NCBI GenBank assembly: GCA_905182985.1
Contig: CAJJDN010000146.1
Coordinates: 208,928 to 272,927 of the forward strand
Length of the DNA stretch: 64,000 bases
Source of the DNA: Paramecium sonneborni
Lineage: Eukaryota > Ciliophora > Oligohymenophorea > Peniculida > Parameciidae
Direction: 5' to 3'
This document shows, piece by piece, positions 47,310 through 60,700 of the stretch (the stretch's first letter is position 1; each line of letters starts with the position of its first letter). The notes beneath the pieces are model-generated. The model ran no database searches. It worked only from the letters and a program-made list of their open reading frames with translations, and was not told where the DNA came from. The position numbers were made by a program, and so were the translations under genes.

Positions 47310-47739
47310 TTTATAATATTAATATTTTAATTTTCTTAAAAAGGATATTATTACATAATTACAATTCTTAACTAATTATTTAGGTAATAGTTTCTCTTTT
47401 TAATATTAGTTGCTATAAATATTCTAAGAATATTAATTGACATGTTAATAAGTTATATTGATTAAATTAAAAGTATTATCAATATTTTTAATCTCTTTAT
47501 TATTAAATTATTAGACAAAAAACAATTAATGAATTAGCAAAAATTTTGAATAATTATATTATATAAATCGAATATTATGCTATATAATTATATATGGTAT
47601 AATGCTTATCTTTCCTCAATTGAAAATATGTGAATTATAAATTATTATAGAAAATAATAACATAACAGATTGAAACTATTCTATATTTTCATTGAGAATA
47701 GAATTTGAGTTTCTTTTTATATTTGAATTAAAAATTAAT
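47310..47739. other. intergenic
   Basis: 430 bp of A+T-rich spacer; nothing recognised. Confidence 0.4.
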
Positions 47740-50700
47740 ATGAACAATAATATTTGTTAATAACATGGAAATAAGACTATTACTCATATATGCACTTATA
47801 ATCATAAATGTTAAAAACTTATGTGTCCTTTGTGTTAATTTGAGCATTAAAAAATTTATCCTCCTGATGAAATAATTCCATTAGATCTATATATTCAATA
47901 ATTAAAGAGAAATTCAAAAAATATTGAGAAAAATCAATAGGATATTTTAAGTTTAGAAAAGATCATAAGAATGGGTTTAGATGAAATTTTATAAAAAACT
48001 CTTAAATTTTGTGATAGCTCCAACATTAAGTTAAATTTCTTATTTGGGGAAATAAAATTAAAGGATAATAATTACAAAGAATTATTTGAGAGACATCCTT
48101 TTGAAACATCACTAAGAGATCTTCATAAGATATCAAATATTTGTTATAATAAACTTTAAGATAAGTGGCATAAATAAAAATAAAGTATCATTTCAATAAT
48201 AATGAAAAAATTTGATTTGATATATTTGTATTTTAATAAATTGATTGCGATATTGGAGACTCAAATGAATAAGTGGGATGAAGAGATATCAAATAAGATT
48301 GATAATGATTTTTAATTTGAGTATGAATCAATATAAATACCTGTTGTTTATGGAATAAAGCATGGATAGACCTACTATAAGAAAGATGGTGTTTAAGATT
48401 TAGTAATTAAATTCATTAATATAAATTAGTATGGTTCTATATAATTAAATTAATTTGAAGGTATTTAAAATTAATAAGGTCTTATTTTATCTTAAAAAAG
48501 ATTAAAGTTAACACCCTTTAAAATAAAAATACTAAATGATGAAGGCTAAGTCTGGTATATTAAAGATGGAGAAATATTGAAAATGTAATAGATTTTTTAA
48601 TCAATTTAGAGAGAATGTTCTTAATACTAATGAGATTCATGAAATAAATAGAAACTTAGAATAAGTAAAACATATGAGATGGGAAGGAAAATTTGGATTA
48701 AAATTTTAGAAAATAAGCTAATGGAATGCTTTTTGGTAAGGTAAAAAGTTAGATGTTGGGGGTCTATATGATGAGGAAGGATTTAAGACAGGATAATGGG
48801 TTGTATAATCAGAGATTTATTAAAAGTATATAATAATATTGATTTAATTAAATTAGTTAATGTTAAGTATCTTAAATTGGAAATTATATATAAGGACGGA
48901 AATAAGGAAAATGGTAAATTTTGCATAAAGGTGAAATCATGTATTTAATGTTAATAATTTAAAAAGAGGAAATGGAGAATATAATTAATAAAATATAAAG
49001 GTAGGAGCTTGGGTAGAATTACATAAAAACTTTAATAAGTTTTATTTATATTTTTATTTTGTAGTAAAAATTAAGTATTTGATATTGGACAATATATTAA
49101 TGGAAGAAAATCTGGTGTTTGGGAAACATATTTTAAAGATGAAATTTAATTTAAATAAAAAAAAATGTATATTGTAAATAATTTTAAAGAGGAGGAGGGA
49201 ATTATGATTAATAAAATGGTTTGAAGATTGGATAATGGATAGAGAATTATAGTACATTTTAAGAGTATAAATTATATATATTTGGTTAGTTCTTGCAAAT
49301 TCATTTACAAAGGAAATTACATAAATGGAAAGAAAGAAGGAAAATGGGATATTTATTTACATGATCTGATAATGTATTTATGTTTGAAATACAAAGAGGA
49401 GGAGGCAATTATAGAATGGACAAGAAGATAGAAATATGGAAGGAACTGAATGAATATAATGAGTAGTAATTTGTTTCTTAATTTTAATAGTTAAATTTTA
49501 ATGGAGGGAAGTTATAAAGATGGAAAAAAGGTTGGTTAATGGGTTTTAATATTTAATAATTAAGAAAAGTATTAATACTAAATAGATAGTTAGAGGTGGA
49601 GGATGTTATAATGATGAAGGATTGAAGAATGGTTGTTGGACTGAATTACATGAGAAATATAATGAGTAATTAACTATTTAATTTAGATAATGCTAAATTA
49701 GCATTAAAGGATAATATATAAATGGCATAAAGTCAAATTCATGGATAATAACATATTAAGATAAACATCTGTAGTTATTATAAATTATTAATGAATAGTG
49801 GGGGAGGAGATTATGAGGAAAGTTAGAAAACTGGACATTGGATCGAAGTCTATGAAAATTTCAATGAGTACTAGATTAATTTAATTAATTATTTTTAGTA
49901 GATGTTAAATTATTTTAGAGGGAGAATATATAAAAGGATAAAAATCAGGATAATGGATAACAAAACTAAGAGAATCATCTGTAGAATAATTCTAATTAAT
50001 TATGTAGATTAATAAAATGTATTTTAGTGGATAAGGTAATTATAAAGATGGACTAAAGATTGGTGAATGGATTGATATAGATTTAAATTATGAATTGTAT
50101 TAAAAACATTAATAATAAAAAAGAACTAATTAAATAACTTATTGTGGAGAATATTAGAATGGTAGGAAATTAGGATTTTGGTAAATTAAATAAAATTAAG
50201 TTGTTATGTAATTAAATTTAATACATATAATAGTGGAGGGGGTGTATATCTTTTAGGAGCAATAAAAGATGGATAATGGGTTGAATTAGATGATAATTTT
50301 AGTGAGTATTCATAAATTAATTTTTAAGTTTATGCTAAATATTCTATAGCGGTTAGTATAAGAATGGAATAAAAAATGGGGATTGGGAAATTAAAATGAG
50401 AAGCAAAAATAATTTAAATGATATAATATTTTAAGGAGGAGGAAAATATTTATAAGGAGTTCAAATTGGAATTTGGAGAGAATTATCTTAGAATAGTTGG
50501 AAGTTTAATTATTCTATTAATTTTTAGTGATTGTTAAATAATATATGAAGGATCCTATGAAAATGGAAAAAAATATGGAAAATGGGATACTTATGTATAA
50601 TAAGATTCATCAATATAAAAAAAAACATTGTAATAAAACTATGATAAATTTATTAGAGAAGGAGGAGGATAATATAATATAAAAGGTTTAAAAGATGGTC

Positions 50701-50771
50701 CTTGGATTGATTTATCAGAAAGTATTTGGAAGTATTTATAAACTATTAAAATAGTCCTTAATAAAGTTTGA
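47740..50771 (+). CDS. B-box-like protein with many MORN-like (YwqK-type) repeats
   Basis: It begins MNNNICQQHGNKTITHICTY, then CQKLMCPLCQFEH (Cys/His zinc-binding start) and a helical region of ~200 residues. From ~48.3 kb on, repeats of ~40-70 residues follow the pattern GGG-x-Y-x-(E/D)-x-G-x-K-x-G-x-W-x-E-L (GGLYDEEGFKTGQWV; GGCYNDEGLKNGCWTEL; GGDYEESQKTGHWIEV; GNYKDGLKIGEWIDI; NGRKLGFWQI), close to the MORN_2/YwqK beta-hairpin repeat. Many ~25-nt introns fall between or inside repeats, so exact exon joins are not all fixed. TGA at 50769-50771. Such hairpin repeats often bind membranes or partners; function unknown. Confidence 0.6.
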
Positions 50772-50994
50772 TTGTTTAGAAATTTTAATCAGGATTATCT
50801 TTAAAAAATAGTTCATGATAATGTTTTTATTTTTATTATATCATTGCCACTAAATATTTTTAAACTATTAATAATTAATTATTTATTTATCTAAAATAGA
50901 ATTTATAATTTATTAATACTCTATTTTTATATACTCAAGAATGATTTATACAATTATAATTAATATTTACTTAATAAATTTATCAATATAATTT

Positions 50995-52023
50995 ATGTAA
51001 TAAGAATCATCTAGCGATTCTTTCTCTTATAATTTATAGAATATAAGTTTTATAAAATAGGAAACTTATTGCCGAGCTATTGCTTTAAATAATGATAACT
51101 CTATTTTACTAACAGGAAATATATCTATTATTAATGTATATTAATTTAAATAAGGAAGGCTTAAACTAATTTAGAATTTGAATAAACATAAAAAGGGAAT
51201 AACTACTCTTAACTTCATTAAATCAGGTTATTTTTTTTCAGGATCTGATGATAGCTAAATAATTATGTGGTAGAAATACCTAATTAATCAAACAAAATAT
51301 ATTCAAAAATTAAAAAATCATTCAAATAGTATACTTTGTTTAATTCTCAATTATAATGAAAATCTCTTAGTTTCCTCTAGTTATGATTTTTCAATAAAGT
51401 TTTGGAATCTGCCTTTTTATAATTTAAAATAATGGAAATTAATGTAAACAATAACTGAACATACTCAACCTGTTTATGGATTAAGTATGAACAAAGAATA
51501 GAATCAAATAATATCCTGTGGCTATGACTCATTAATTTTGGTTATTGAATATGAAAAATGTTAATCACTTTGGATCATTAAATAGAAGATTAATGTCGAT
51601 TAGTGGGGTTATAGAGTGTGTTTCATCAATACTCATATTTTTACATTCTAACCTTGTTTATCAACTTAACTATATATTTATATTTTAGATTAAATGTCTT
51701 AATAATATAGAATACATTAAAAATTACCTGTTAAGGGTGGTGGTTAATTTTGTTCATCATTATTTCCATCCATATTCAATCATAATAACAATATTATCTT
51801 AATCAAAAATGGATCTCATATTAATTTAATTAAATTTATTGCAAAGCAAAATAATCAAAAGAATGAAGAATATTTTTTTAAATTAGAATAATCTATTAAT
51901 TGCAAAGTTGATTATTATGGTATTGGAAATATTTTTGGAACTTTGAGCCAAGATGGAAATTATCTAATAACATGGGATGCATACTCTTAGCAAATTTTAA
52001 TCAGAGAATATAAAAATTTATGA
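50995..52023 (+). CDS. WD40-repeat protein
   Basis: Single exon, 342 aa. It starts MQQESSSDSFSYNLQNISF. WD40 repeats include NNDNSILLTGNISIINVYQ, SGSDDSQIIMWQKY, HSNSILCLILNYNENLLVSS-SYDFSIKFWNL, HTQPVYGLSMNKEQNQIISC and SQDGNYLITWDAY, giving about six or seven blades. It lacks the B-box and coiled coil of its paralogue at 44652-46048. Together they suggest duplication with domain loss or gain. A propeller scaffold; partner unknown. Confidence 0.8.
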
Positions 52024-52815
52024 TATTTTAGTTTTATTATTTGACAATCAATTTTTAAATCTTAATCTTTTATGGAGATATTATAAAAATTTACAATTTA
52101 AATAATTTTCTAAATTTGGCTACATCACAATAAACCTTCCCTAATGCTTATTTTTTTATCATTATATATAATAGATTTTTTTAACAAAAACATTAATTTT
52201 TTTTAAATATGTTTTTCCTCTAATAAATCAATGAAATTTTATTAAATTACAATTCTTATTGTTATAAAATTACATATGTAATTAAATGGATTACTTTTAT
52301 ATCTGATGATCTTGAATTTACCAAGATGACTAATTAAGGGTAAGAATTTTAATCTTAACATTTTTAAAAATATATATAGAAATTATGTTTAGTTATTTCT
52401 TAAAATATTATTACTCCTAAAATTTAAGTTGTAAGATAATAATAATTAAAAAGTCTTTAAATCATTAAGAAACAATTTATTTTAGATACAAAAAAGATTA
52501 AGAATAAATTGATGATTTTCAATAAAGTGAAACCATTTAAGTGTTAAGAACATTTTTTACATAAATAATAGAATGTAATATATCATATCATTATACCATT
52601 ATTCTCATTAAGGTATTCAAATTAGTAGTTGGTAATATAATGAAGCGAATTTAATAATAGAATAATAAATAATAATGAAATATTCAATAATATATTTGTT
52701 TTCATAATCTAAAATTTAGAATTTACTTTTTCATCCTTTTTTTCTAAAGAAAGAAAATTGATTTATTTTAAATAGTTTAAATACAATTTATTTTTTTTTT
52801 CAATTAACAAAAAAA
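52024..52815. other. intergenic, no gene seen
   Basis: About 790 bp, A+T-rich, with poly-T near 52790. No supported coding block. Confidence 0.35.
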
Positions 52816-53880
52816 TGAATACTTAAGAGATTGTTAAGACATTGAAACTTGCTTGAATTAATTGGATGATAAAAAAATAAAGCTCAATAGCTAAGTTTTC
52901 TGAATGATTAATTGTAAGGATATAGCTGCTTGGAAACTATAAATAAATTATATAATTTTGCATCCAACAACTCAATAATTATTTCAGAAGACAATTATTT
53001 AAAAATATAACAAAATGCTTATTTTTCAAAATATAATAACTAAGTATTTGAACAATTTAATAATTAGATGACTAGAATTTTTTGATTTAATAGAAATTTA
53101 GAAAAATAGAATAAAAATTAGTTTTGTAGAGTTTCTACATTTATTAATTAAATTGTATTATTTAGGAATAAATTTTGATATAATGAATGAGAAAATGAAA
53201 GACATTATCTAAAGACCTTCATAAATTTTGGAATAATTATGGATATAATTTTAATTATTGATGTTTTTTTAGCTAAAAGAAATTCAAGTGAATAAAGCGA
53301 TTAATCAAGGAAATTTATTTATATACTATATTCAAACAGAATAAAAAAGAATATTGAAAGTATTTTAAAAATAGAATCTACGAAAAATTTATTGTTATAT
53401 ATCGATCTTTGGAAAAGTTTAAAAATATATTGGAAAAACTAATTTAATTATAAATGAAGAATCAATTTGGATAAATAGAAATAAAATGGAGAAATTGAGA
53501 AGATAAAAATTATAATTTAGAAATGATTAATCAAGATAAAAATGGTTGTTAATGTATTTTGAAATAATTTTAATTTATGTTTGAAAGATTTTCATCAAAT
53601 GATCTTTCAGATATTAGATAAATATTAACTAAATAAGAGGAGCAATTAATAACTCTATCAAAATATTCAAAAGGTTTCAATCGTCCTTGATGCATTTTTA
53701 TGAGATCATTTGAATATGAGATGAGATAACTTAAAGATATTAATAAGCGTTTCAAAGAGAAAATATAATAATCTAAAAATTTAAATTAAGTATTAAAAAA
53801 TCAGAGAAGAAATAACAAGAAATTAATTAATTATAATAAACACTACAAGAATCTAGGGAAAATAACTTTACTCCTATGCA

Positions 53881-54136
53881 TTCATTAATTTATATTTTTA
53901 GACAAAAGAATTTTTACAGTAAATATCATGCATTTTAAGAGTAAATAGGAATATTCAATATTCAGATTAATAAACAATTTTAATTGATATAATCAATTTA
54001 ACCACATTAATATAGAATTGATTTGGAGATAATTTATAAGTGCAAGAAAATTTTATAATTTGAATGTTGTAGATATAATAAATAAATTGATTTAAAAGAA
54101 CGAACCAATTTGAATTTTTAAATAGAGATGATTGTA
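53881..54136. repeat. 256-bp sequence repeated on the far side of the gap (left copy)
   Basis: 53881-54136 is identical to 54952-55207. It abuts the N run directly. Contig ends that overlap by 256 bp but were scaffolded with a gap would look exactly like this. Confidence 0.85.
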
Positions 54137-54951
54137 NNNNNNNNNNNNNNNNNNNNNNNNNNNNNNNNNNNNNNNNNNNNNNNNNNNNNNNNNNNNNNNN
54201 NNNNNNNNNNNNNNNNNNNNNNNNNNNNNNNNNNNNNNNNNNNNNNNNNNNNNNNNNNNNNNNNNNNNNNNNNNNNNNNNNNNNNNNNNNNNNNNNNNNN
54301 NNNNNNNNNNNNNNNNNNNNNNNNNNNNNNNNNNNNNNNNNNNNNNNNNNNNNNNNNNNNNNNNNNNNNNNNNNNNNNNNNNNNNNNNNNNNNNNNNNNN
54401 NNNNNNNNNNNNNNNNNNNNNNNNNNNNNNNNNNNNNNNNNNNNNNNNNNNNNNNNNNNNNNNNNNNNNNNNNNNNNNNNNNNNNNNNNNNNNNNNNNNN
54501 NNNNNNNNNNNNNNNNNNNNNNNNNNNNNNNNNNNNNNNNNNNNNNNNNNNNNNNNNNNNNNNNNNNNNNNNNNNNNNNNNNNNNNNNNNNNNNNNNNNN
54601 NNNNNNNNNNNNNNNNNNNNNNNNNNNNNNNNNNNNNNNNNNNNNNNNNNNNNNNNNNNNNNNNNNNNNNNNNNNNNNNNNNNNNNNNNNNNNNNNNNNN
54701 NNNNNNNNNNNNNNNNNNNNNNNNNNNNNNNNNNNNNNNNNNNNNNNNNNNNNNNNNNNNNNNNNNNNNNNNNNNNNNNNNNNNNNNNNNNNNNNNNNNN
54801 NNNNNNNNNNNNNNNNNNNNNNNNNNNNNNNNNNNNNNNNNNNNNNNNNNNNNNNNNNNNNNNNNNNNNNNNNNNNNNNNNNNNNNNNNNNNNNNNNNNN
54901 NNNNNNNNNNNNNNNNNNNNNNNNNNNNNNNNNNNNNNNNNNNNNNNNNNN
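54137..54951. other. assembly gap of 815 Ns
   Basis: Run of unknown bases between the two 256-bp copies. Long open readings across it are meaningless. Confidence 0.99.
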
Positions 54952-55207
54952 TTCATTAATTTATATTTTTAGACAAAAGAATTTTTACAGTAAATATCAT
55001 GCATTTTAAGAGTAAATAGGAATATTCAATATTCAGATTAATAAACAATTTTAATTGATATAATCAATTTAACCACATTAATATAGAATTGATTTGGAGA
55101 TAATTTATAAGTGCAAGAAAATTTTATAATTTGAATGTTGTAGATATAATAAATAAATTGATTTAAAAGAACGAACCAATTTGAATTTTTAAATAGAGAT
55201 GATTGTA
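54952..55207. repeat. 256-bp repeat flanking the gap (right copy)
   Basis: Right copy of the gap-flanking duplication, continuing into unique sequence at 55208. Confidence 0.85.
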
Positions 55208-57319
55208 ATTCAAAGAATGAGCAAATTAAATATTTTCAAAAATTTAATTAAAATTTGTTGTTTGATACAATCGATTATGATTAATTATGAAATAATCTTG
55301 ATTGGAGAGAATCCAAAATTCTTATTGTCTATAAAGTTCTGAAATAACAACGCTATTGAACAAAATATTTGGTTACCATTTTTAAATAAGTATTAGAAGA
55401 TGTACAAAAGGTTTTTACATTAAAATGTTAAAAATATAAAATAAATTATAATTAGGCATTGAAATTGATAATAAATTTTTGATTGATTCAGAAAGGCTAT
55501 AAATCCAAATTTATAGGATACAGATTATGATAAAAGGCTTGCACTATTTATCTTTTATGTAATGAAATAATCATCATTAATGTAAAAGGCGAGATCAATA
55601 AATAATTTCAAAAGTTGATAGAGATCTGTATGTTCACTTTTTTAGTAAAACGACATAAATTTATCTATTTCAAAATAGATTTCGTAGTTTTTTTCTTAAA
55701 ATAGTTAAACAAATAGTAAAAATAATTTAATTACTCAATTTGAAGATATAGATCTAAATGTTGATAATATAGAAATTTTGGGCATAGTTTCATTTCCAGA
55801 GAAAATGGAATAAAGATAATAATATAAATTGGTAGAAAGAAAAATATGAGGAATCCTATTCTCATGAAGCATATATATATGGATTAAATATTATTATAAA
55901 ATGCATAATATGGATTATTATAAACTTGGAGTTCTTTTATGATTAAAATTAGATAAGATTGGGATGTAGTTTCATAAATGCCAGGCTTATTAGAATTTAA
56001 GATTTACAAGAATACTAAGAATATTTTAATTTGAAAAATATTCTACATGAACAAATTGAAAAATATAAGTTATTTGCTTTACTTTCAAAAATATCTTAAG
56101 AAATTTAAAATTCGTTTTGCTAATCATTAGAATAATATCAAAGTTTATAAAATGAATAAGAGCAAAAGTTATTATAAATAATTAAAGCGATCAATTGAAC
56201 TAAATTAAAGATGAACACAAAATTGATATTTAGAATTATTAATAGAATATAAATGGAAAGAAATAAAATAAAGATACCCTGAGTGGAGATTTTCAATCCA
56301 TGATTAAGATAAAGTAATTTAGAATAAAAGAAGAATGAAGAATCTCTGTAATAAAGAAATGGGGTCTAGAATATGTGAGGATTTTAGAAGATAATCGTAA
56401 TTATAAATAAAATATGTACCTATTATGGTAGTTATATAATAGAACAAATCATTACATTTTTATGCTAGAAAACTCTGAAGAAACTTAATTGATGAATTAA
56501 AAATAAATCAATAATTAATGGAAAAAAATAGTTGATAGTTGAGGAAGTAGAATTGTTTTAATGAGTAATTTAAAATTATTAAACAAATAATTAAAAAAGT
56601 AAAAATATTCTAAAAAGAATATTAATGTTTTTTCATAAATTTTTTATTCAAATAAATAAAAGTAAGTTTAGTGTCATTATTTTCAATAAAACTAGACTTT
56701 AAATAGATTTCAAAGAAGCTAATATAAAAAATTAAATTAAACAATTATAATCTCAAAATGAAGATGGTGAGACCAATTATAAAGAAGCATTTGTTTTGGC
56801 TAATAAATTATCAATCATTTTCAAATTTAAAAGTAATTCATAAATTCTATATAGCACAATAATTTTTGAAATAAGAAAAAGAATTCATTTTGTAGCATGT
56901 ACAAAAACAAATTGAAAATTTTGGATTATAAGTTATAGTATCTGAATTAGGCAAGGGATTTGAATGTTCTAAATTGAAATCAATTTAGAACATTTAAAAA
57001 TAGATGACACTTAGCTTGAAATTCTAAAGTAGTCATGTCATATATTTTTGAAATATAAAATATATGAATAGATATAATCTAAATTATTAAGACAACAATA
57101 ATTTATAACTTGATGTAATATAAAATTTACTCTTACTTATTTGTTATGAAATTTATTATTTTCTTACATATTTATAAAAATTTTTGTTAATTTCCAAGAA
57201 TCAAATTAGCAAGAAAATCTATTAGGTATACTTAGCCTGGTTTAATAATTTCATTTTTATTTTTAAATTTAGTTAAAATTGCCTTTATTATGTCCAAAAT
57301 TTTATTTCTTTTCTAACAT

Positions 57320-57541
57320 TCATAATCTTCCATCTAAAAGTAAAAGCTCATTTGTTTTGTTAAATATAAAATTAGTTGCGTAATAATAATTAATTATTTT
57401 TGTGTTAAAATTCACTAACAAAAATGGATGAGATAAAAATTTAATATAAGATAATACATATATACCTAATAATAATAAGATTAAAATTAAAAATTCTTTT
57501 ATATAAATACATATAAAGAAAGAATAGGTAGCAAAAGGCAC
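57320..57541 (-). CDS. doubtful 73-aa hydrophobic ORF
   Basis: ATG (57541) to TGA (57320), valid in the ciliate code. It contains one strong membrane stretch (EFLILILLLLGIYVLSYI) and no TAA/TAG codons. A short membrane protein is possible, but A+T-rich DNA gives such ORFs by chance. The surrounding 57061-57776 shows nothing else. Confidence 0.25.
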   Translation of the reverse strand: MPFATYSFFICIYIKEFLILILLLLGIYVLSYIKFLSHPFLLVNFNTKIINYYYATNFIFNKTNELLLLDGRL

Positions 57542-57776
57542 TTACAATTGTATATACATTGACAAATTCTTTACTTTTTGGAGGATTAAAATTATTAAAG
57601 AAGTTTTTTATAATTTTTTATTAAAAATTCAAATATAATTACATACATAACATTTATGACTTGTTTATATGATATTAAGAATAATAGATCTTTTTAAATG
57701 TAATAAAGTTATTTCCTTAAATTTCATGAAATAAATTTTTTACATTATTATAAATATCTAATTAATATGCCATTTA

Positions 57777-60700
57777 TGATGATATAAAAAGAGGCATCAT
57801 TGTTTGCTTTGATGACAATCTTATAAGTCTCGGTTTGCTAATGGACTGGAATAGTAGGTTATTATTGTGAGAATGAAATATTCACAAATTTAGTAAATGT
57901 AGGAGGCTTTAGTGTTCCTTCATAACCAAAAATAGCATAAAATACAGATTGTACGAATCCACCTACTAGCTATATTATTCTTTATTCATAATAGCAAATA
58001 TTAAAAAGTGATGTTGAAATAGAGTTTATTTCTGGAGATTATATATCAATGGATTTATTTTTTTAAAGTAATTGGCAAAATGGGATTGTTAATATAAAAA
58101 TAGGAGGATTTAATTATGAATTCTAGTATTCTTCACCTAATTAATATCCATTATCAAAAGGATTTTGTGATAATATATAATATGATGTAAAAACTGTAAA
58201 ATTTGAAATTACATCATCACAAAAGGATTTAGTGGAAGTTAATACAAACATAAACAGTAATGGAAAAGTTTCAATAAGGAATTTTTATTTATCAAGATTA
58301 TTATGTTATCCCTTATGTAAAACTTGCAAAGGTGCAGAATATGATTAGTGTTCTAGCTGTTATAATGGATCACCTACCAATAATATTTGTTAACCATGTC
58401 CAGATAATAAGTATCTAATGTAAAATGAATGCAAAACAACTTGTGATTTTTATTATCGTTCAAATTATGATAGAACATGTATAAAGTTTTAATGTAATAT
58501 TTTTTAATAATGAAAGCAAGCCCTATTTCTTTTGAATAGGATTTTCCAAATGAAGAGAGATACTCTCTTAAATTTCCACTTATGATTAATGATCCAGAAT
58601 TTGATAAAGCAAATTTTGGATTATTCCATGGTATATTTACTAAAAATACTGCCACTTATCGATTTGTTGATTTATCTTCATATTAATAAGGAATTTGCTT
58701 AATAGGAATAAGATTGAGTATATCATTTTATAATGATATTCCTGTAGGAGGAGGGATAGAATTTAAAATTAATAATACTTATTATGGATCAATATAAAAT
58801 ACAAATGAAGGCAAGAAATTTCACAGAACCAAATTATATCAAGAAGATTAATTTATTTGCCCTAGTTTATGGACTAATTGTTAAAGTTCTACAATATTTT
58901 TGTTTGTTGATATTCCAAAATATTCTTTTGTGTTTACAGCTCTTGGAAATTACAAGTAAATATTAAATAGATAAATTCTTTTAGAACTTCAGATTCAGGA
59001 TGGAGTATAAGAGAATTTGAGGTATCTTCTGGATATTGTCAATCTAATTGTAAATTTTGTGAGATACCTTATGTATGTTAAATTTGTAATGACGCATTAT
59101 ACATATCAAGTGAAGGTAATTGTGTTCCATGTAATGAATCTTATGAAACAATAAACTCAAACTTTTGTGATTCTTATGATTAGGAAACTCAATGTATTAA
59201 TATGTATTAACTATTTAGATTCAAAATTTTTAATAAAAAATGAATATTTTAGTTAGATTAATGATCCATTATAAACTTCTTAATATATTTTAGTATCATA
59301 AAAAGGTGTAAATTTTTTAAAAGGATCATCTATCTTTTATTCATTATGGAAAAGAAAGTATATTTTTGGAGGATAATTTGTTTGGAGTTAAGCAAAGTTT
59401 AAAATAACTCATGAAATTAAAAATCCGCATCATAGAGTAACAATAGGGTTTTATATTTTATATGGTAAGAATTTTCCATCAGATGGCAAATTTATTTACA
59501 CTTTTGAATAAAATTAAGCCATAATAAAATCTAGAGAAAGTGCAGATATAACTAATGATGATGAAACAAAATCAGAGAGAATGAAATTTATAGAAATCCA
59601 TTTTTCTAATACATTAACTTTGTATTGGGAATGTTCAGGTGATAACAACAATCCTTAAGATGCATATTGTGGAATATATGGATATAATGTTGTAGTTCAT
59701 TATTGCTAACCTAATTGTTTATAATGTCTAAATTATAATGCTTGTTAATTGTGGGATAACTCAGTTGAATTAAAATATCGTACTGCTAATGCATGTTAAT
59801 CTAAAAAATATTATAACAAGTAGGAGTAAAAATGTTTATCTTGTCCTGCAACTTGTCTTACTTGTACATCTGCACAAAATTGTTAGAGTTGTGTATCAAC
59901 ATATAGTCTTATGAGATAAGGATGTAGTTGTTTAATGAATTAGTATGAAGCAAATAATTAATGTTATGAATGTCCAATCGGATGTAATCAATGTCTAAGT
60001 GATACACATTGTTTAGAATGTGTAATTGAAAATAAAAGAGTATTATAAAATGGGTAATGTGTATGTTTAGAGGGTTATTATTCTGAAATTTCTAATCCAG
60101 TTTGTTAAAAATGCAAAAGTCAATTAACATGCTAATGTACTTCAGGTACAAGTTATGATTTATCTTCAAATTCTTGTACAGCATGTCATTCAACTTGTTT
60201 AACTTGTTTTAATACAAAAATAAATGGTTGTTTATCTTGTGATCTAACAAAAAATAGAATATTAAAAGGATTAAAATGTTCATGTAAACCTGGATACTAT
60301 GAATAAAGTAATAGTTGTTTAAGTAAGTTATCAAATAAACTTTAGGCTGTCCAACAACTAAAAATTCATCTCTAACACAATGTTTTAAATTATGTTTAAA
60401 TAATACTTTGATTTGGCATTCAGTAACTTGTGAATCATGTGATCCTGGATTTAAGCTTGTTCTTGGTGAATGTATGCCTGTATGTGGAGATTTCTAAATA
60501 GTTGGATATGAAGAATGTGAAGATGGAAACAATGATTTAGATGATTTATGCTTTAATTGCTAATATTAATGTCCTAATGATTGTCAAACTTGTACTTCAA
60601 CAACTGTATTACCATGCTCAGGTACATGTGGAGATGGAATAGTTAATGGTAAGGAAGAATGTGATGATGGAAATAATATAGAATTTGATGGGTGTCACAA

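Larger units (their letters stand above)
52816..57060 (+). other. unresolved coding region, gene(s) interrupted by a gap
   Basis: Protein-like blocks on the forward strand in shifting frames suggest one or more intron-rich genes, or a decaying one. Left of the gap: DLSDIRQILTKQEEQLITL near 53600. Right of it: NPNLQDTDYDKRLALFIFY near 55505; QFEDIDLNVDNIEILGI near 55740; YSHEAYIYGLNIIIKC; IRLGCSFINARLIRIQDLQE; NILHEQIEKYKLFALLSKI near 55860-56100; KKWGLEYVRILEDN near 56360; NYKEAFVLANKLSIIFKFK near 56780. It has a hydrophobic segment (IIIKCIIWIII). I do not recognise the family securely and cannot give a start or stop. Confidence 0.35.

Noticed and set aside
53967..55009. Long open readings across the N run
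   Set aside because: They consist of unknown bases; no information supports them.
52816..57060. Assignment to the PAS-domain/TmcB-like membrane protein family of ciliates
   Set aside because: General layout is reminiscent, but I cannot point to a PAS motif in a continuous frame, so the family name is not used.
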